Assembly (NCBI GenBank): GCA_016788585.1
Contig: JAEURP010000003.1
Coordinates: 1 to 64,000, forward strand
Source: Chthonomonas sp.
GTDB lineage: Bacteria; Armatimonadota; Fimbriimonadia; Fimbriimonadales; Fimbriimonadaceae
DNA length: 64,000 nt
Reading direction: 5' to 3'
Shown here in pieces: positions 25,349 through 34,836 of the stretch. The notes below the pieces were generated by a model that ran no database searches, had not been told where the DNA came from, and saw only the letters and a list, made by a program, of their open reading frames with translations. Every line of letters begins with the position of its first letter. Positions within the stretch are counted from its first letter, which is position 1. Both the position numbers and the translations under genes were made by a program.

Positions 25349-28008
25349 TACTTGGCGTACATAGCTTCACTAGCGTCAAGTCGTCTCATGTATTTGTCGC
25401 GAGCCATGGTGTGGATACTGCTCAATTCGATCGGTCGCCCGTCGATAAATGCCATTTTCACCCGACCAGTTGCGCTTAGGGCGTCTCCGTCGGTGATAAT
25501 AAGTGTTCCTCGCTTCCCTACCTCTATGGAGCCAAGCTCCTTCTGCCATCCGAGAATTTCTGCCGTTGAGAGCGTCAGGGCTCGTAGCGCTTGACCATTA
25601 TCGAGGCCATAAGCTTGACTCATGCCGACCTTGCTCGGCAGATTCATCGACATCGCATTATCATCACTCATGAAGCAGAACTTGATCCCTGCGCGAGAAA
25701 GCAATGTTGGGACTACGTAGGGCGTATCATACGGATCGAAAGCTTGAGTGGGTCGGTTTGCATCGAGCTCGACCGCGCCTGCCGGTGTAATGATAATTGG
25801 ATAGCCCGCCTTTTTGACCTCATCGGCGATGCGCCACGCTTCGTTGGCCCCAACCAAGATTGCCTTCAACTTGTATTTCTTCGCAAGCTGAATTGAACTT
25901 CGAATTGACTCAACATTTCGGACGCGCAGGAATACCGACATCTTGCCTTCGATCACAGGGATCATTGCTTCCTGTCGCAGGTCGATGGGGGTCTGGAGCG
26001 GCTTTTCCTTTCGATTCTTGGCGTATGCAATTGCGCCATCAAAAAAACTTTCAAGAACGCGCATTCGGCCACTGACTGGTGCTTGCTCGGGCTGATTGCC
26101 TTGACGCCCTTGCATGTCCTCATCTTGGATTTCCGAGTCATCATGAACATGACCACCGCCGAAGTTTCGGCCCGTCGTCGGCATGTTCACTTGCATCGCT
26201 AGGTGCCGATCGAGCGCCATCCCCACGCTATTCCAAGCCCAACTTTTCAGTAGCGCCGCTTGGCCAGAAATCATCCCACCGCCTGGGCGGGTCACGAGAG
26301 TGAGAAGGCCGTTGCATAGCGCCGGCCCGAAGTGCCCACTCGACCCCTGGACGGCTGTTGCACTCATCAGGTCGGCCTGAAACTCACCCTGCTCACTCGT
26401 GTCTTGCATCTGGCGAATGGTAGGGATTTCACTTAGGCCAAACGCAGCGCCTGCATCGATGAAACCAGGATAGACTCTTAGACCAGTCGCATTAACTGTC
26501 ACCGCGTTCGGTGCAAAGGGCCGACTCAATCGGCGACCAACGTAGGCGATTCTGCCGTTGCTAAGCACGACCTCGCCATTGGCAATCGGCTCCCCAGAGA
26601 CGGGATAGACGGTTGCCCCTTGAATTGAATAGACCTTTGCGGGCTTGGGCAAGGGTATCACCGAGGGCCCAGAAATGGAAACGAGGTCCAGCGATCGCAG
26701 AGGGCTCTTGCCAACCTTAAAGGCGTCTCGGCGCTCAAAGATGACCTCACCGTCGATGAGTGTCATCGTGTTCTTGCTTGTTACATTGAAAGGGTGGCCG
26801 TCATAGAAAGCAAGGTCGGCATCTTTGCCAACTTCAATGCTGCCAACCCGGTTGCTAATTCCCAATTGCTTGGCGGGACTCATCGTTACAAGGCGCAACG
26901 CTTCGTTTTCGTTCAGTCCTTCCCTTGTGGACCTTGCAGCGTCAAAAATGAGTGCCGTTGTGCCATTGGTGCCATCGGTGTTGATGCTCGTAAGCACACC
27001 TGCGCGAACGCAGATGACTGGTCCGCTGGGAATTGCCTCATACCCTTCGAGTTTGAATGACCAGTGATCAGCAAACATGCTGACACCAACGCCAAGTTCC
27101 GCCAGTTCGGGGGCAATCTTGTAGGCCTCCAAGGCATGGGTGAGCGTTGCAATCTTGAACCCAAGCTCCTTGCTGAGCTTTGCCATCATGAGCAGCTCGT
27201 CGGCCCGATAACCGTGGCAATTCACCCAGATGCGCCCTCGGAGAATATCGGCCAGAGCTTCCAGTCTCAGGTCCTTACGAGGCGGCGGCTGAGTGCGATC
27301 GCTCTTATTCCATCGATCCCATTCCGCCATGTACTGTTTGGCATCGCTAAAGGCACGACGGTAGACCGCTTCCTGCCCCATGCGCGACATAGGGAACCGA
27401 ACGGGTTGAGTTGTAGCCCCACCCCCGCCGTTCATCCTCGTCACATTCTCGCCAAGGGCGAACTTGACCATTCGAGGCGCACCGTCGAATAGGGCCTCCT
27501 TGGTCGTCTTCCCAAATCGGTACTTCGCGACAACACTTTGACCGCCGATGGCATTGGATGAGCCGTGCAGAAACAACGCCGTGGTCTCACCGCTGGCAGC
27601 CGCCTGCCACCAGGTGAGGCTGCTAGGATTCAGAACGTCAGCAACGCGAACTTCTGCGCTGATGGATTCTGCACCCTCGTTCGTCGACTCGATGCCTCGG
27701 TGAACGTGGGCATCAATGATTCCAGGCATCACGACCTGATCTTCAGCATCGATCACCGTCATTCCGGCGGGTGCCTTAAGATTCGTTCCGATCGCAGCGA
27801 TCCTGCCCTTCCGTACGATGATCTGTCCGTTCTTAATTGTCGCTCCGGTCACGGTAATGATCCGGCCCGCCTTGATGAAGCAATCGCCCCTCGTTACAAT
27901 CTTGGGTTTGCGATCAGCCTCAGTTTCGTAAGGGAGCTTATATTGGGCGTGACCGCACGTCGCGAGCAAGGCAAGGCAAGCCAGTGTGCTTGTTTTCAAT
28001 TGACTCAC
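25348..28008 (-). CDS. Secreted double amidohydrolase-family protein
   Basis: 886 residues with a signal peptide (MSQLKTSTLACLALLATCGHA). Two imidazolonepropionase/dihydroorotase-like modules are in tandem. The first (about 35-430) keeps the metal motif DAHVH and a TDGTNG region. The second (about 465-870) has DAGAAFG instead of HxH, so it is probably inactive, although its barrel and the final GSIEVGK strand are intact. I infer one active metal hydrolase with a structural partner domain. The start overlaps the next amidohydrolase-like gene by 4 bases. Confidence 0.8.
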   Translation of the reverse strand: MSQLKTSTLACLALLATCGHAQYKLPYETEADRKPKIVTRGDCFIKAGRIITVTGATIKNGQIIVRKGRIAAIGTNLKAPAGMTVIDAEDQVVMPGIIDAHVHRGIESTNEGAESISAEVRVADVLNPSSLTWWQAAASGETTALFLHGSSNAIGGQSVVAKYRFGKTTKEALFDGAPRMVKFALGENVTRMNGGGGATTQPVRFPMSRMGQEAVYRRAFSDAKQYMAEWDRWNKSDRTQPPPRKDLRLEALADILRGRIWVNCHGYRADELLMMAKLSKELGFKIATLTHALEAYKIAPELAELGVGVSMFADHWSFKLEGYEAIPSGPVICVRAGVLTSINTDGTNGTTALIFDAARSTREGLNENEALRLVTMSPAKQLGISNRVGSIEVGKDADLAFYDGHPFNVTSKNTMTLIDGEVIFERRDAFKVGKSPLRSLDLVSISGPSVIPLPKPAKVYSIQGATVYPVSGEPIANGEVVLSNGRIAYVGRRLSRPFAPNAVTVNATGLRVYPGFIDAGAAFGLSEIPTIRQMQDTSEQGEFQADLMSATAVQGSSGHFGPALCNGLLTLVTRPGGGMISGQAALLKSWAWNSVGMALDRHLAMQVNMPTTGRNFGGGHVHDDSEIQDEDMQGRQGNQPEQAPVSGRMRVLESFFDGAIAYAKNRKEKPLQTPIDLRQEAMIPVIEGKMSVFLRVRNVESIRSSIQLAKKYKLKAILVGANEAWRIADEVKKAGYPIIITPAGAVELDANRPTQAFDPYDTPYVVPTLLSRAGIKFCFMSDDNAMSMNLPSKVGMSQAYGLDNGQALRALTLSTAEILGWQKELGSIEVGKRGTLIITDGDALSATGRVKMAFIDGRPIELSSIHTMARDKYMRRLDASEAMYAK

Positions 28009-29252
28009 TGCTTTTCCTCCGAAAAGGCGCCATCGACGACTACGAATTGAACATCCGTACTCTTCGCAAAGGGGTCGCCGGAAAACACGGTAAGGCAGGC
28101 TCGCTTTCCATCAGAGATCGAGCCAAGTTGGTCTTGCACACCTAACAGCCTCGCTGGACGAATCGTTAATGCTTGTATCGCACCCTCTTTCGAAAGTCCG
28201 AATTCGACGACCTTGCGCAGATTTGGCCAGAAATTATTTGAAACATCACCAAGGGAAGTAAGAACAAACTCAACACCTTGCTTCTCCAATTGGACCAAGT
28301 TCATCGCCGACAGCTTCCATTGGTCCTTACGCTGCTTCAAATAACCCGCAGGTTGTGGATTGTCCTCCGATTGCTCGGGCTCCGGACCTATGGCGACGCC
28401 AGCGATCAAAGGAATATTTCGCTCCTTTATCTGATTGGATAACCGATAGGCATCTCGGCCACCGATGATCCAGGGAATCGCTCCAAATTCGTAGGAGAGG
28501 TCGATTACACGTGTTATGTCGAGATCGGAGTCAGCAAACCAAACCAATGGCTGCTTCCTCTGCAAGACTGCGAGCAGGGGATTAAGGGGCTCAAGATCCT
28601 TGGATCGCTGGCTCGGTGGAAACTGTGCATACCGTTGGGCATCGAGCATCGTTTGGCGGATTAGCGCCATAACCCCAAACTTGGTGCTCGGAAAGCCTTG
28701 CCCGACGCCGGGCGTAAGCCCCATAGCCTGACCAAGCCCCGCCTTGAGAACCGACCCCCTCGCTTCGCTTAAGCTAACGACCGCGCCTTGACCACGAAAT
28801 GAACCAACGCCGGGGACAATAAATGCTGAGGTGAATCCGGCACTATATTGGGCGGGTAGAGCTGGACCCAAGTCAAGGCAATCGGCAGCGCTGATGTCTG
28901 GGCGGACACCCTTTCGATTGAGCGGACGCAATCGGGTTGGTACTGTTGTTGAATCATCTCGAACTTCGTTGACCGGTGGCTCTGGTAACTTAAGTCCTCG
29001 GGTCATCGCGCCATCGATCAAGCCGGGATAAACCCAAGCTCCTTTGAGGTCGACCACTTTGAATCCGTTTGGGGCACCGCCTGTTCCAACGTATGTAATC
29101 TTTCCTTCCCTAAAAGCGATGGTGCCTTTGTCTATGGCGGGGCCCTGCATCCCCTCAATGCGGCAATTAGTGAGCGCGACTCCTTGGTCTTGAGCGTGCG
29201 CAACTGTCGCCAAGGAAGCCAGCACGACGAGTGTGCGAGTAAACCGAAACAT
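28005..29252 (-). CDS. Amidohydrolase-family protein lacking the HxH motif
   Basis: 415 residues with a signal peptide ending in AHA and a good GAGGGGAT ribosome site. Overall shape follows the amidohydrolase fold: TNCRIEGMQG, GTIAFREGKITYVGTG, VYPGLIDGAMTRG, and at the end RPARLLGVQDQLGSISDGKRA. The usual DxHxH is replaced by DGAMT, as in the second half of the 886-residue neighbour, so it may be a non-catalytic partner of that protein. It starts 24 bases after pstA. Confidence 0.7.
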   Translation of the reverse strand: MFRFTRTLVVLASLATVAHAQDQGVALTNCRIEGMQGPAIDKGTIAFREGKITYVGTGGAPNGFKVVDLKGAWVYPGLIDGAMTRGLKLPEPPVNEVRDDSTTVPTRLRPLNRKGVRPDISAADCLDLGPALPAQYSAGFTSAFIVPGVGSFRGQGAVVSLSEARGSVLKAGLGQAMGLTPGVGQGFPSTKFGVMALIRQTMLDAQRYAQFPPSQRSKDLEPLNPLLAVLQRKQPLVWFADSDLDITRVIDLSYEFGAIPWIIGGRDAYRLSNQIKERNIPLIAGVAIGPEPEQSEDNPQPAGYLKQRKDQWKLSAMNLVQLEKQGVEFVLTSLGDVSNNFWPNLRKVVEFGLSKEGAIQALTIRPARLLGVQDQLGSISDGKRACLTVFSGDPFAKSTDVQFVVVDGAFSEEKQ

Positions 29253-29276
29253 ATCCCCTCTAACCTGGAGAATACG

Positions 29277-30152
29277 CTAAACGCGGCGCGCTTTGTTTCG
29301 TAAGATAATCGCGATTGCATTTAGCGCCAAAAGCATCACCAAGAGCACAATAATGGCCCCCGCTGCTTTCTCGTGCCAACCCTGTTGCGGCATACCCGAC
29401 CAGTTGAAGATTTGGATCGGGAGAACAGTATATGGGTCGCTCAGCCGGCTGGGAATCTCTCTTGTCGAGGCAACTGCGCCGACCACGAGTAGCGGGGCCG
29501 TTTCACCGATGGCCCGACTTGCCGCAAGAATGACACCAGTGAGGATAGGTGCGACGGCACACGGAAGTGTCATGCGAAGAATGGTTTGCCACTGAGTTGC
29601 ACCGCATGCCAGCGAGCCCTCGCGGTACGACTTCGGGACCGTTCGTAGCGCTTCTTGAGTGGTCAGAATCACTGTTGGCAAGACGAGAAGGCTCATGGTA
29701 CAACCCGCGGCAAGGATCGAGTTACCCATACCAAAGAACCGAACAAACGCCGCCAAGCCCAATATTCCGTAGATGATGCTAGGCACACCAGCGAGATTCG
29801 CGATATTGGCCTGAATGAGGGCGTTGAGCCGTGTCTTCTTCGCGATCTCCTCCAAGTAAATGGCCGCCGCAATTCCAACCGGTAGTGAGATGGCAAGCGT
29901 GAGCAAAACGATCCACACCGTGCCGATCAGCGCGGGCTTGATGCCGGCTCGAGACATACTCGCTGTGGGGAATCCGTTAAAGAATTTAGGCGTAAGCGAC
30001 GAGAACCCTTCTCGAACAGCGCCCCAAAGGACAATGGCGAGTAGCAAGACTCCAATGGCCGCGGCCCCGTAACAGAGGGATTGGAAAATGCGGTCCTTAT
30101 TTCGCCGACCTGTCGAAATTTGGCCGGAGCCTATTGTGAAGTGATCAGGCAT
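29277..30152 (-). CDS. pstA: Phosphate ABC transporter permease PstA
   Basis: 291 residues with six membrane helices. The cytoplasmic loop motif EALRTVPKSYREGSLACGATQWQTI is the EAA-type contact for the ATPase, typical of PstA. With PstC it forms the channel of the high-affinity phosphate importer. It overlaps pstC by 8 bases. The next gene downstream is not pstB, which usually follows. Confidence 0.93.
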   Translation of the reverse strand: MPDHFTIGSGQISTGRRNKDRIFQSLCYGAAAIGVLLLAIVLWGAVREGFSSLTPKFFNGFPTASMSRAGIKPALIGTVWIVLLTLAISLPVGIAAAIYLEEIAKKTRLNALIQANIANLAGVPSIIYGILGLAAFVRFFGMGNSILAAGCTMSLLVLPTVILTTQEALRTVPKSYREGSLACGATQWQTILRMTLPCAVAPILTGVILAASRAIGETAPLLVVGAVASTREIPSRLSDPYTVLPIQIFNWSGMPQQGWHEKAAGAIIVLLVMLLALNAIAIILRNKARRV

Positions 30153-31068
30153 GGTGCCTCTTGAGCCGCTTTACGAGCTTGATTGAGAGAAGGTTGAGGG
30201 CCAGCGTTAGGACAAACAGAGTAAAGCCAACAGCAAAGAGAGTCTGGTAACCCGTGGATCCGTACGGCACGTCGCCCTTGACTGTGGCGGCAATGTAAGC
30301 AGTCATCGTCTGCACTTGCTCAAAGGGACTAAGAGTGAAATTCGGCTTCGCGCCTGCGGCTAACGTTACCGCCATCGTTTCGCCGACGGCTCGAGAAATG
30401 GCTAAGATGAAACTTGCGGCAATCCCGCTACTGGCGGATTTCAGGACGACGCTACCAATGACTTCAGCCTTGCTCGCACCGAGACCATATGCGGCCTCAC
30501 GAGTCGCCTTTGGGACCGCAGAAATTGCGTCTTCCGATAGCGAAGTAACCAACGGAATGATCATGATTCCGACGACAATCGAGCCACTAAGCGCATTAAA
30601 GGTATCGATCGGAAGACCCCAAGATTTCAAGATTGGCGTGATGAAAGTCAGCCCAAGAAAGCCATAAACCACAGTTGGAATCCCAGCGAGAATTTCCAGT
30701 GCTGGCTTGACGATGCTACGCGTTCGCGGACTTGCATATTCGCTCAAGAAGATTGCAATAAGTAGTCCGACTGGTAGCGCGATGAGCGCGGAACCCACCG
30801 CAATCTGAAATGTGCCGAGAATCAGCGGTAAAGACCCAAACTTTGGTTCGGCAAACAGAGGTTGCCATTCTCTACCAAGATAGAACTCACTTGGCGATAC
30901 AACAGCGAAGAACTTGCGCGCCTCGTTGAAGAGGACGAAAATGATCGCAATCGTGGTAAAGATCGACAAGAGCCCAGCCAGCAAGCATATGTTGGTTAGG
31001 CACCATTCACGAAAGACTCGGGAAGAGGCCTTTAACTGGAACTTACTGGCTGTGCGTTCAGAGATCAC
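30145..31068 (-). CDS. pstC: Phosphate ABC transporter permease PstC
   Basis: 307 residues with six helices. The N-terminal hydrophobic helix, ALPVGLLIAIFLSEYA, ILAGIPTVVYGFLGL and the EAA loop AISAVPKATREAAYGLGASKAEVI mark PstC. It pairs with PstA. The start overlaps the end of pstS by 4 bases. Confidence 0.93.
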   Translation of the reverse strand: MISERTASKFQLKASSRVFREWCLTNICLLAGLLSIFTTIAIIFVLFNEARKFFAVVSPSEFYLGREWQPLFAEPKFGSLPLILGTFQIAVGSALIALPVGLLIAIFLSEYASPRTRSIVKPALEILAGIPTVVYGFLGLTFITPILKSWGLPIDTFNALSGSIVVGIMIIPLVTSLSEDAISAVPKATREAAYGLGASKAEVIGSVVLKSASSGIAASFILAISRAVGETMAVTLAAGAKPNFTLSPFEQVQTMTAYIAATVKGDVPYGSTGYQTLFAVGFTLFVLTLALNLLSIKLVKRLKRHHA

Positions 31069-32078
31069 TTGAAGACCGCTTCAACAGGTTCGCCCATTTT
31101 GCCCGCGAAAAGCGTTCCGGTCTTTCCAGACTTCACATGGGTCGTGATCATCTCATAGACCGTCGTGCTAAAGGGAATGTATCCCGACTCTTTGATCAGT
31201 TCCTGCCCTTCTGGGCTCAAGTAGAACTCGACGAAAGCCGCAACATAAGGCTTGTCCATCGCGGACTTCTTGATGTAGATGAACTCCGGTCGGCTGAGCG
31301 GCTCATAGCTACGGTTCTCAATCGTCTCGGGACTCGGTGCAACCGGCCCTTTGCCTGAATCGATCGGGACCGCCTTCAGCTTGTCCGTGTTCTCCAAATA
31401 GTAGGCATAGCCAAAGTAGCCGAGCGCGCCCTTGTCACCAGCGACCCCAACTACGAGTTGGTTATCGTCTTCGCTTGGAGTGTAGTCTGCCCGACTGGAC
31501 TTTTCTTTTCCAACAATCACCTTCGTGAAATAGTCAAAGGTGCCCGAGCCTGTGCCCGGTCCGTAGAGCTTTAGAGGAGTAGCAGGCCATCCAGCCCTGA
31601 CGTCGCTCCACTTCATGACCTTTCCTTGAGCCTCCGGCTCCCACATTTTCTTGAGTTCGTCAACGGTCAGCTTGTCCACCCAAGTGTTCTCTTTGCTGAC
31701 AACGACGGTCAGGCCATCATATGCAACCGGCACCTCGATGAAGTCAATCTTCGCTTCTTCCAAAGCCTTGATTTCCTTCTCCTCAATCGGCCTTGAAGCA
31801 TTTGAAATATCCGTTTCGCCGGCGGCAAATTTCTTGAAGCCGTTTCCGGTTCCCGAGAAGCTCACGTTGATGCTGGTCTCTGGATGAAGGTCCATATAAC
31901 CCTCAGCAACTTGGTTCGTGACCACAAAAACCGTGCTCGAACCGTCGATAGTGATTCGACCACCCTCGGTTTTCTTGCCGCTAGTGTCCTCATGTGCTTT
32001 GGCAGGTTCACTGGGGCCGCAACCGGCAATGATAAGGGCGCAACTCAGCGCGGCGAACGTCACTCCTTTCCAACTCAT
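31065..32078 (-). CDS. pstS: Phosphate-binding protein PstS
   Basis: 337 residues, lipoprotein with lipobox IIAGC (Cys about residue 20). The phosphate-binding loops are visible as DGSSTVFVVT, SFSGTGNGFKKF and DISNASRPI; GPGTGSGTFDYF follows. It captures phosphate outside the inner membrane and delivers it to PstC-PstA. A Pho box lies just before the gene. Confidence 0.93.
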   Translation of the reverse strand: MSWKGVTFAALSCALIIAGCGPSEPAKAHEDTSGKKTEGGRITIDGSSTVFVVTNQVAEGYMDLHPETSINVSFSGTGNGFKKFAAGETDISNASRPIEEKEIKALEEAKIDFIEVPVAYDGLTVVVSKENTWVDKLTVDELKKMWEPEAQGKVMKWSDVRAGWPATPLKLYGPGTGSGTFDYFTKVIVGKEKSSRADYTPSEDDNQLVVGVAGDKGALGYFGYAYYLENTDKLKAVPIDSGKGPVAPSPETIENRSYEPLSRPEFIYIKKSAMDKPYVAAFVEFYLSPEGQELIKESGYIPFSTTVYEMITTHVKSGKTGTLFAGKMGEPVEAVFK

Positions 32079-32092
32079 GACACTAGGAAGTT

Positions 32093-32120
32093 TGTCGGCG
32101 AACTGTTAAGACAATGTTAA
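32093..32120 (-). promoter_or_regulatory. PhoP/PhoB-type box upstream of pstS
   Basis: On the minus strand TTAACA, TTAACA and a weaker CCGACA recur at an exact 11-base period (32120-32115, 32109-32104, 32098-32093), as in PhoP-type boxes of direct hexamer repeats. It lies 15-42 bases upstream of the pstS ATG. mutS2 begins 22 bases away on the other strand. Confidence 0.6.
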
Positions 32121-32141
32121 GAGGGATACACTTGGTTCGTC

Positions 32142-34472
32142 TTGACAAGCCCAGCCGAGCCTATTACGCACGCCCTTCGCGTCCTGGAGTTTGAGCGTGT
32201 TTTGGAGCGACTTGCAGATCATTGCCAGTCGTCGCTCGGTCATGCTTTGGCCAAAGACCTTCGGCCATCGTTCGATGAGGACGCGGTCAAACGTCGCTTG
32301 GCCTTAACCGACGAGGCTTTTCGCCTTTTGGCTTCGGAAAAGCTGCCGCAGCTCGGGGCAATACGCGACCTTCGCCGACCCGCCGAAGTCGCGGCCAAGG
32401 GCGGCGTTTTGGATGGTGTTACGCTGTTCCAAATCGGTGAGGCCCTGTCGGCGATGCGCGAATTTCGTGGGGTTTTATCGGCAAAGCGAACCGAATACGT
32501 CGGACTTTGGCGGCTCGCCGAGTCTTGGGTCGAAGAACCCAAAACCGAAGAAGCCCTCGCGCGCAGCATTGATTCTGGGGGCGAGGTGCTCGATGCAGCT
32601 AGTCCCGAGCTTGGTCGACTCCGCCGTGCCAAACGGAATGCAGCTCAGCGACTTACCGATAAGGTCCATAGCTACACAACCGGATCACACCGGGACCACT
32701 TAAGTGACCCCATCGTGACCCAGCGCAATGGACGGTTTGTGGTGCCCGTAAGATCTGAGCATCGCTCGAAGATCAAGGGCATCGTGCACGACACTAGCGC
32801 CAGCGGTCAAACCATATTTATTGAGCCTTCGGATGTCGTGGAAATCGCAAACTCCTTGCGAGAAGCAGAGGCTGCCGAAGTTGCAGAAGTCGCCCGTGTA
32901 TTGGCGGCGCTGTCGTCGCGCGTTGGAAGTTTCGGGGCGGCGCTGGTTGAAAGCCTGGAGGTAGCCGGGGCAACGGACTTGATCCTTGCCAAGGCCCGCT
33001 ATGGCTACGAGTTACGCGGGTGCGTACCGGAGGCGAGCCTCCCCGCCCACCTCCTAATCGAGTTGGGTCGCCACCCTTTGCTTGATCCTACTTATGCGGT
33101 CCCGCTAGATATCGAGTTAGGTGGACCCTTGGATGGCGTTCTGATCACGGGGCCCAATACCGGAGGTAAGACCGTGGCCCTCAAGTCAGTAGGCTTATTC
33201 GTGGCCATGGCCCAAAGTGGAATGATGTTGCCAGCCCGTCGCGCCAGAATTGGTCACTTCAGCGGAATATGGGCCGATATTGGAGACGAACAAAGCATGC
33301 AACAATCGCTGTCGACTTTCTCGGCCCACATCAAGAACATTGCGGAAGCCCTGACTCAGTTGCAGGCTGGCGACCTCGTCATTCTCGACGAAATCGGCGC
33401 CGGTACCGACCCCGCTGAAGGCGCCGCCCTGGCCAAAGCCGTCTTACGCGAAATCCAAAGAAAGAAAGCCAAGGTGATCGCGAGCACTCACTACGGCGAA
33501 CTGAAGCTGTTTGCAACGAATGCGGAAGGGTTCATCAACAGTTCGATGGAGTTCGACGTGAAGACACTACGACCAACCTATCGCCTCCTGACCGGGACGC
33601 CGGGTAGCAGTCACGCACTTCGTATTGCGGAGCGCTATGGCCTGCCAAAGAACGTAGTCGAGGAAGCGAAGGCGGACCAAGGTGTTGAAGAACAAGATGT
33701 TGCGCGGATGCTAGAGCAATTGGAGATCGCTCAGAAGCGCGCACAAAAAGCACAAGGCGAAAGCGATCGCCTGACTCACCGGTTGAAAGAAGTCGAGGCT
33801 GAGGCGGAGCGAAAGCTCCAAGAGGCTGACCAAATCCGTCGGGCCGCCCGACAGAAGGCAGCCGACGCCGTGGAAGAGGAAATGCGAAGGATACGTCTCG
33901 ATGCTGCAGAGGCCATGGAGATGATCAAGAGAGGTAAGGCAGACGAAGCTCGTGAACTCCTTAAAGCTCTGAATGCTCAGGGGGCCGAGATCGTGGCTAA
34001 GAATCGACCAAGTCAAGTGAGCTTTGAGATCACAAAGGGGATGTCTGTCAAGCTAAGAGGTACCTCCCAGTCGGGCACTGTTCTTGATACTCCGCGCGAT
34101 GGTAAGGTCAACGTTCAACTAGGGGCGCTAAAAATGTCTTTGAAAACCAGCGAACTTGAGCCTCAGCACAAACCCGATCCGACCAAGATGAAGGCCCGCA
34201 AGAGCCATCAGCTTGAAAAGGCTCAAACCGCCCGGGTCGAGCTCAACATTGTTGGTTTCCGAGCTGAACAGGCTGAACATGAGCTGGAACGGTTTCTTGA
34301 TGATAGTGTTCTGGCCGGAATGGAGAGTGTGAGAATCGTCCATGGAAAAGGAGAGGGCATACTTCGTAGCATCACACGGCAAGTATTGAAATCGCACAAA
34401 GGCATCAAGTCGTTCCGCGACGGACAAGCTGAAGAAGGTGGTCAGGGAGCGACAATTGCAGAACTTCGATGA
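32142..34472 (+). CDS. mutS2: MutS2 family protein
   Basis: 776 residues, TTG start. The lever and clamp region lacks the mismatch-binding domain of MutS. The ATPase has Walker A GPNTGGKT, DIGDEQSMQQSLSTFS, and Walker B VILDEIGAGTDP. A long coiled coil (about 510-640) and a C-terminal Smr nuclease domain follow, with HGKGEG; the usual LDLRG appears as LNIVG. MutS2 suppresses recombination or rescues collided ribosomes, depending on the species. Confidence 0.95.
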   Translation: MTSPAEPITHALRVLEFERVLERLADHCQSSLGHALAKDLRPSFDEDAVKRRLALTDEAFRLLASEKLPQLGAIRDLRRPAEVAAKGGVLDGVTLFQIGEALSAMREFRGVLSAKRTEYVGLWRLAESWVEEPKTEEALARSIDSGGEVLDAASPELGRLRRAKRNAAQRLTDKVHSYTTGSHRDHLSDPIVTQRNGRFVVPVRSEHRSKIKGIVHDTSASGQTIFIEPSDVVEIANSLREAEAAEVAEVARVLAALSSRVGSFGAALVESLEVAGATDLILAKARYGYELRGCVPEASLPAHLLIELGRHPLLDPTYAVPLDIELGGPLDGVLITGPNTGGKTVALKSVGLFVAMAQSGMMLPARRARIGHFSGIWADIGDEQSMQQSLSTFSAHIKNIAEALTQLQAGDLVILDEIGAGTDPAEGAALAKAVLREIQRKKAKVIASTHYGELKLFATNAEGFINSSMEFDVKTLRPTYRLLTGTPGSSHALRIAERYGLPKNVVEEAKADQGVEEQDVARMLEQLEIAQKRAQKAQGESDRLTHRLKEVEAEAERKLQEADQIRRAARQKAADAVEEEMRRIRLDAAEAMEMIKRGKADEARELLKALNAQGAEIVAKNRPSQVSFEITKGMSVKLRGTSQSGTVLDTPRDGKVNVQLGALKMSLKTSELEPQHKPDPTKMKARKSHQLEKAQTARVELNIVGFRAEQAEHELERFLDDSVLAGMESVRIVHGKGEGILRSITRQVLKSHKGIKSFRDGQAEEGGQGATIAELR

Positions 34473-34836
34473 ACTGGTCCTGGCTGCTCGCGCGTCAAGA
34501 ACGCGAGCCTATGCCCCTTACAGCAACTATGCGGTGGGAGCTGCCGTTCTCGGATCTGATGGTGAAATCTACAAGGGGTGCAATGTGGAGAACGCAAGTT
34601 TCGGCCTAACCATCTGCGCTGAGCGAAACGCCATTGCGGCCATGGTCGCCGCGGGTTGCACTTCGGCGCGGGCTGTGGTTGTTGTAACGAGCGACGCTGG
34701 AACGCCTTGTGGCGCTTGCCGACAAGTGCTCGCCGAGTTCTCTGGACCCAATGCGCCAGTCGTGTGCATAGGCGAAGGTTCTGAACAACACTTCACTGTC
34801 GGTGAACTGCTACCATCATCTTTCAAATTCCAATGA
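34438..34836 (+). CDS. cdd: Cytidine deaminase
   Basis: 132 residues. It converts cytidine or deoxycytidine to uridine forms. CAERNAI supplies the zinc Cys and the catalytic Glu, and PCGACRQ the other two zinc Cys; YAPYSNYAVGAA is the usual N-terminal block. GTG start at 34438 overlaps mutS2 by 35 bases. The 3' end overlaps the next ATG by 4 bases. Confidence 0.93.
   Translation: MVRERQLQNFDELVLAARASRTRAYAPYSNYAVGAAVLGSDGEIYKGCNVENASFGLTICAERNAIAAMVAAGCTSARAVVVVTSDAGTPCGACRQVLAEFSGPNAPVVCIGEGSEQHFTVGELLPSSFKFQ

Noticed and set aside
25348-32078. Genomic island boundaries around the long minus-strand unit
   Set aside because: No integrase, tRNA, direct-repeat ends or transposase seen, and base composition looks like the rest.
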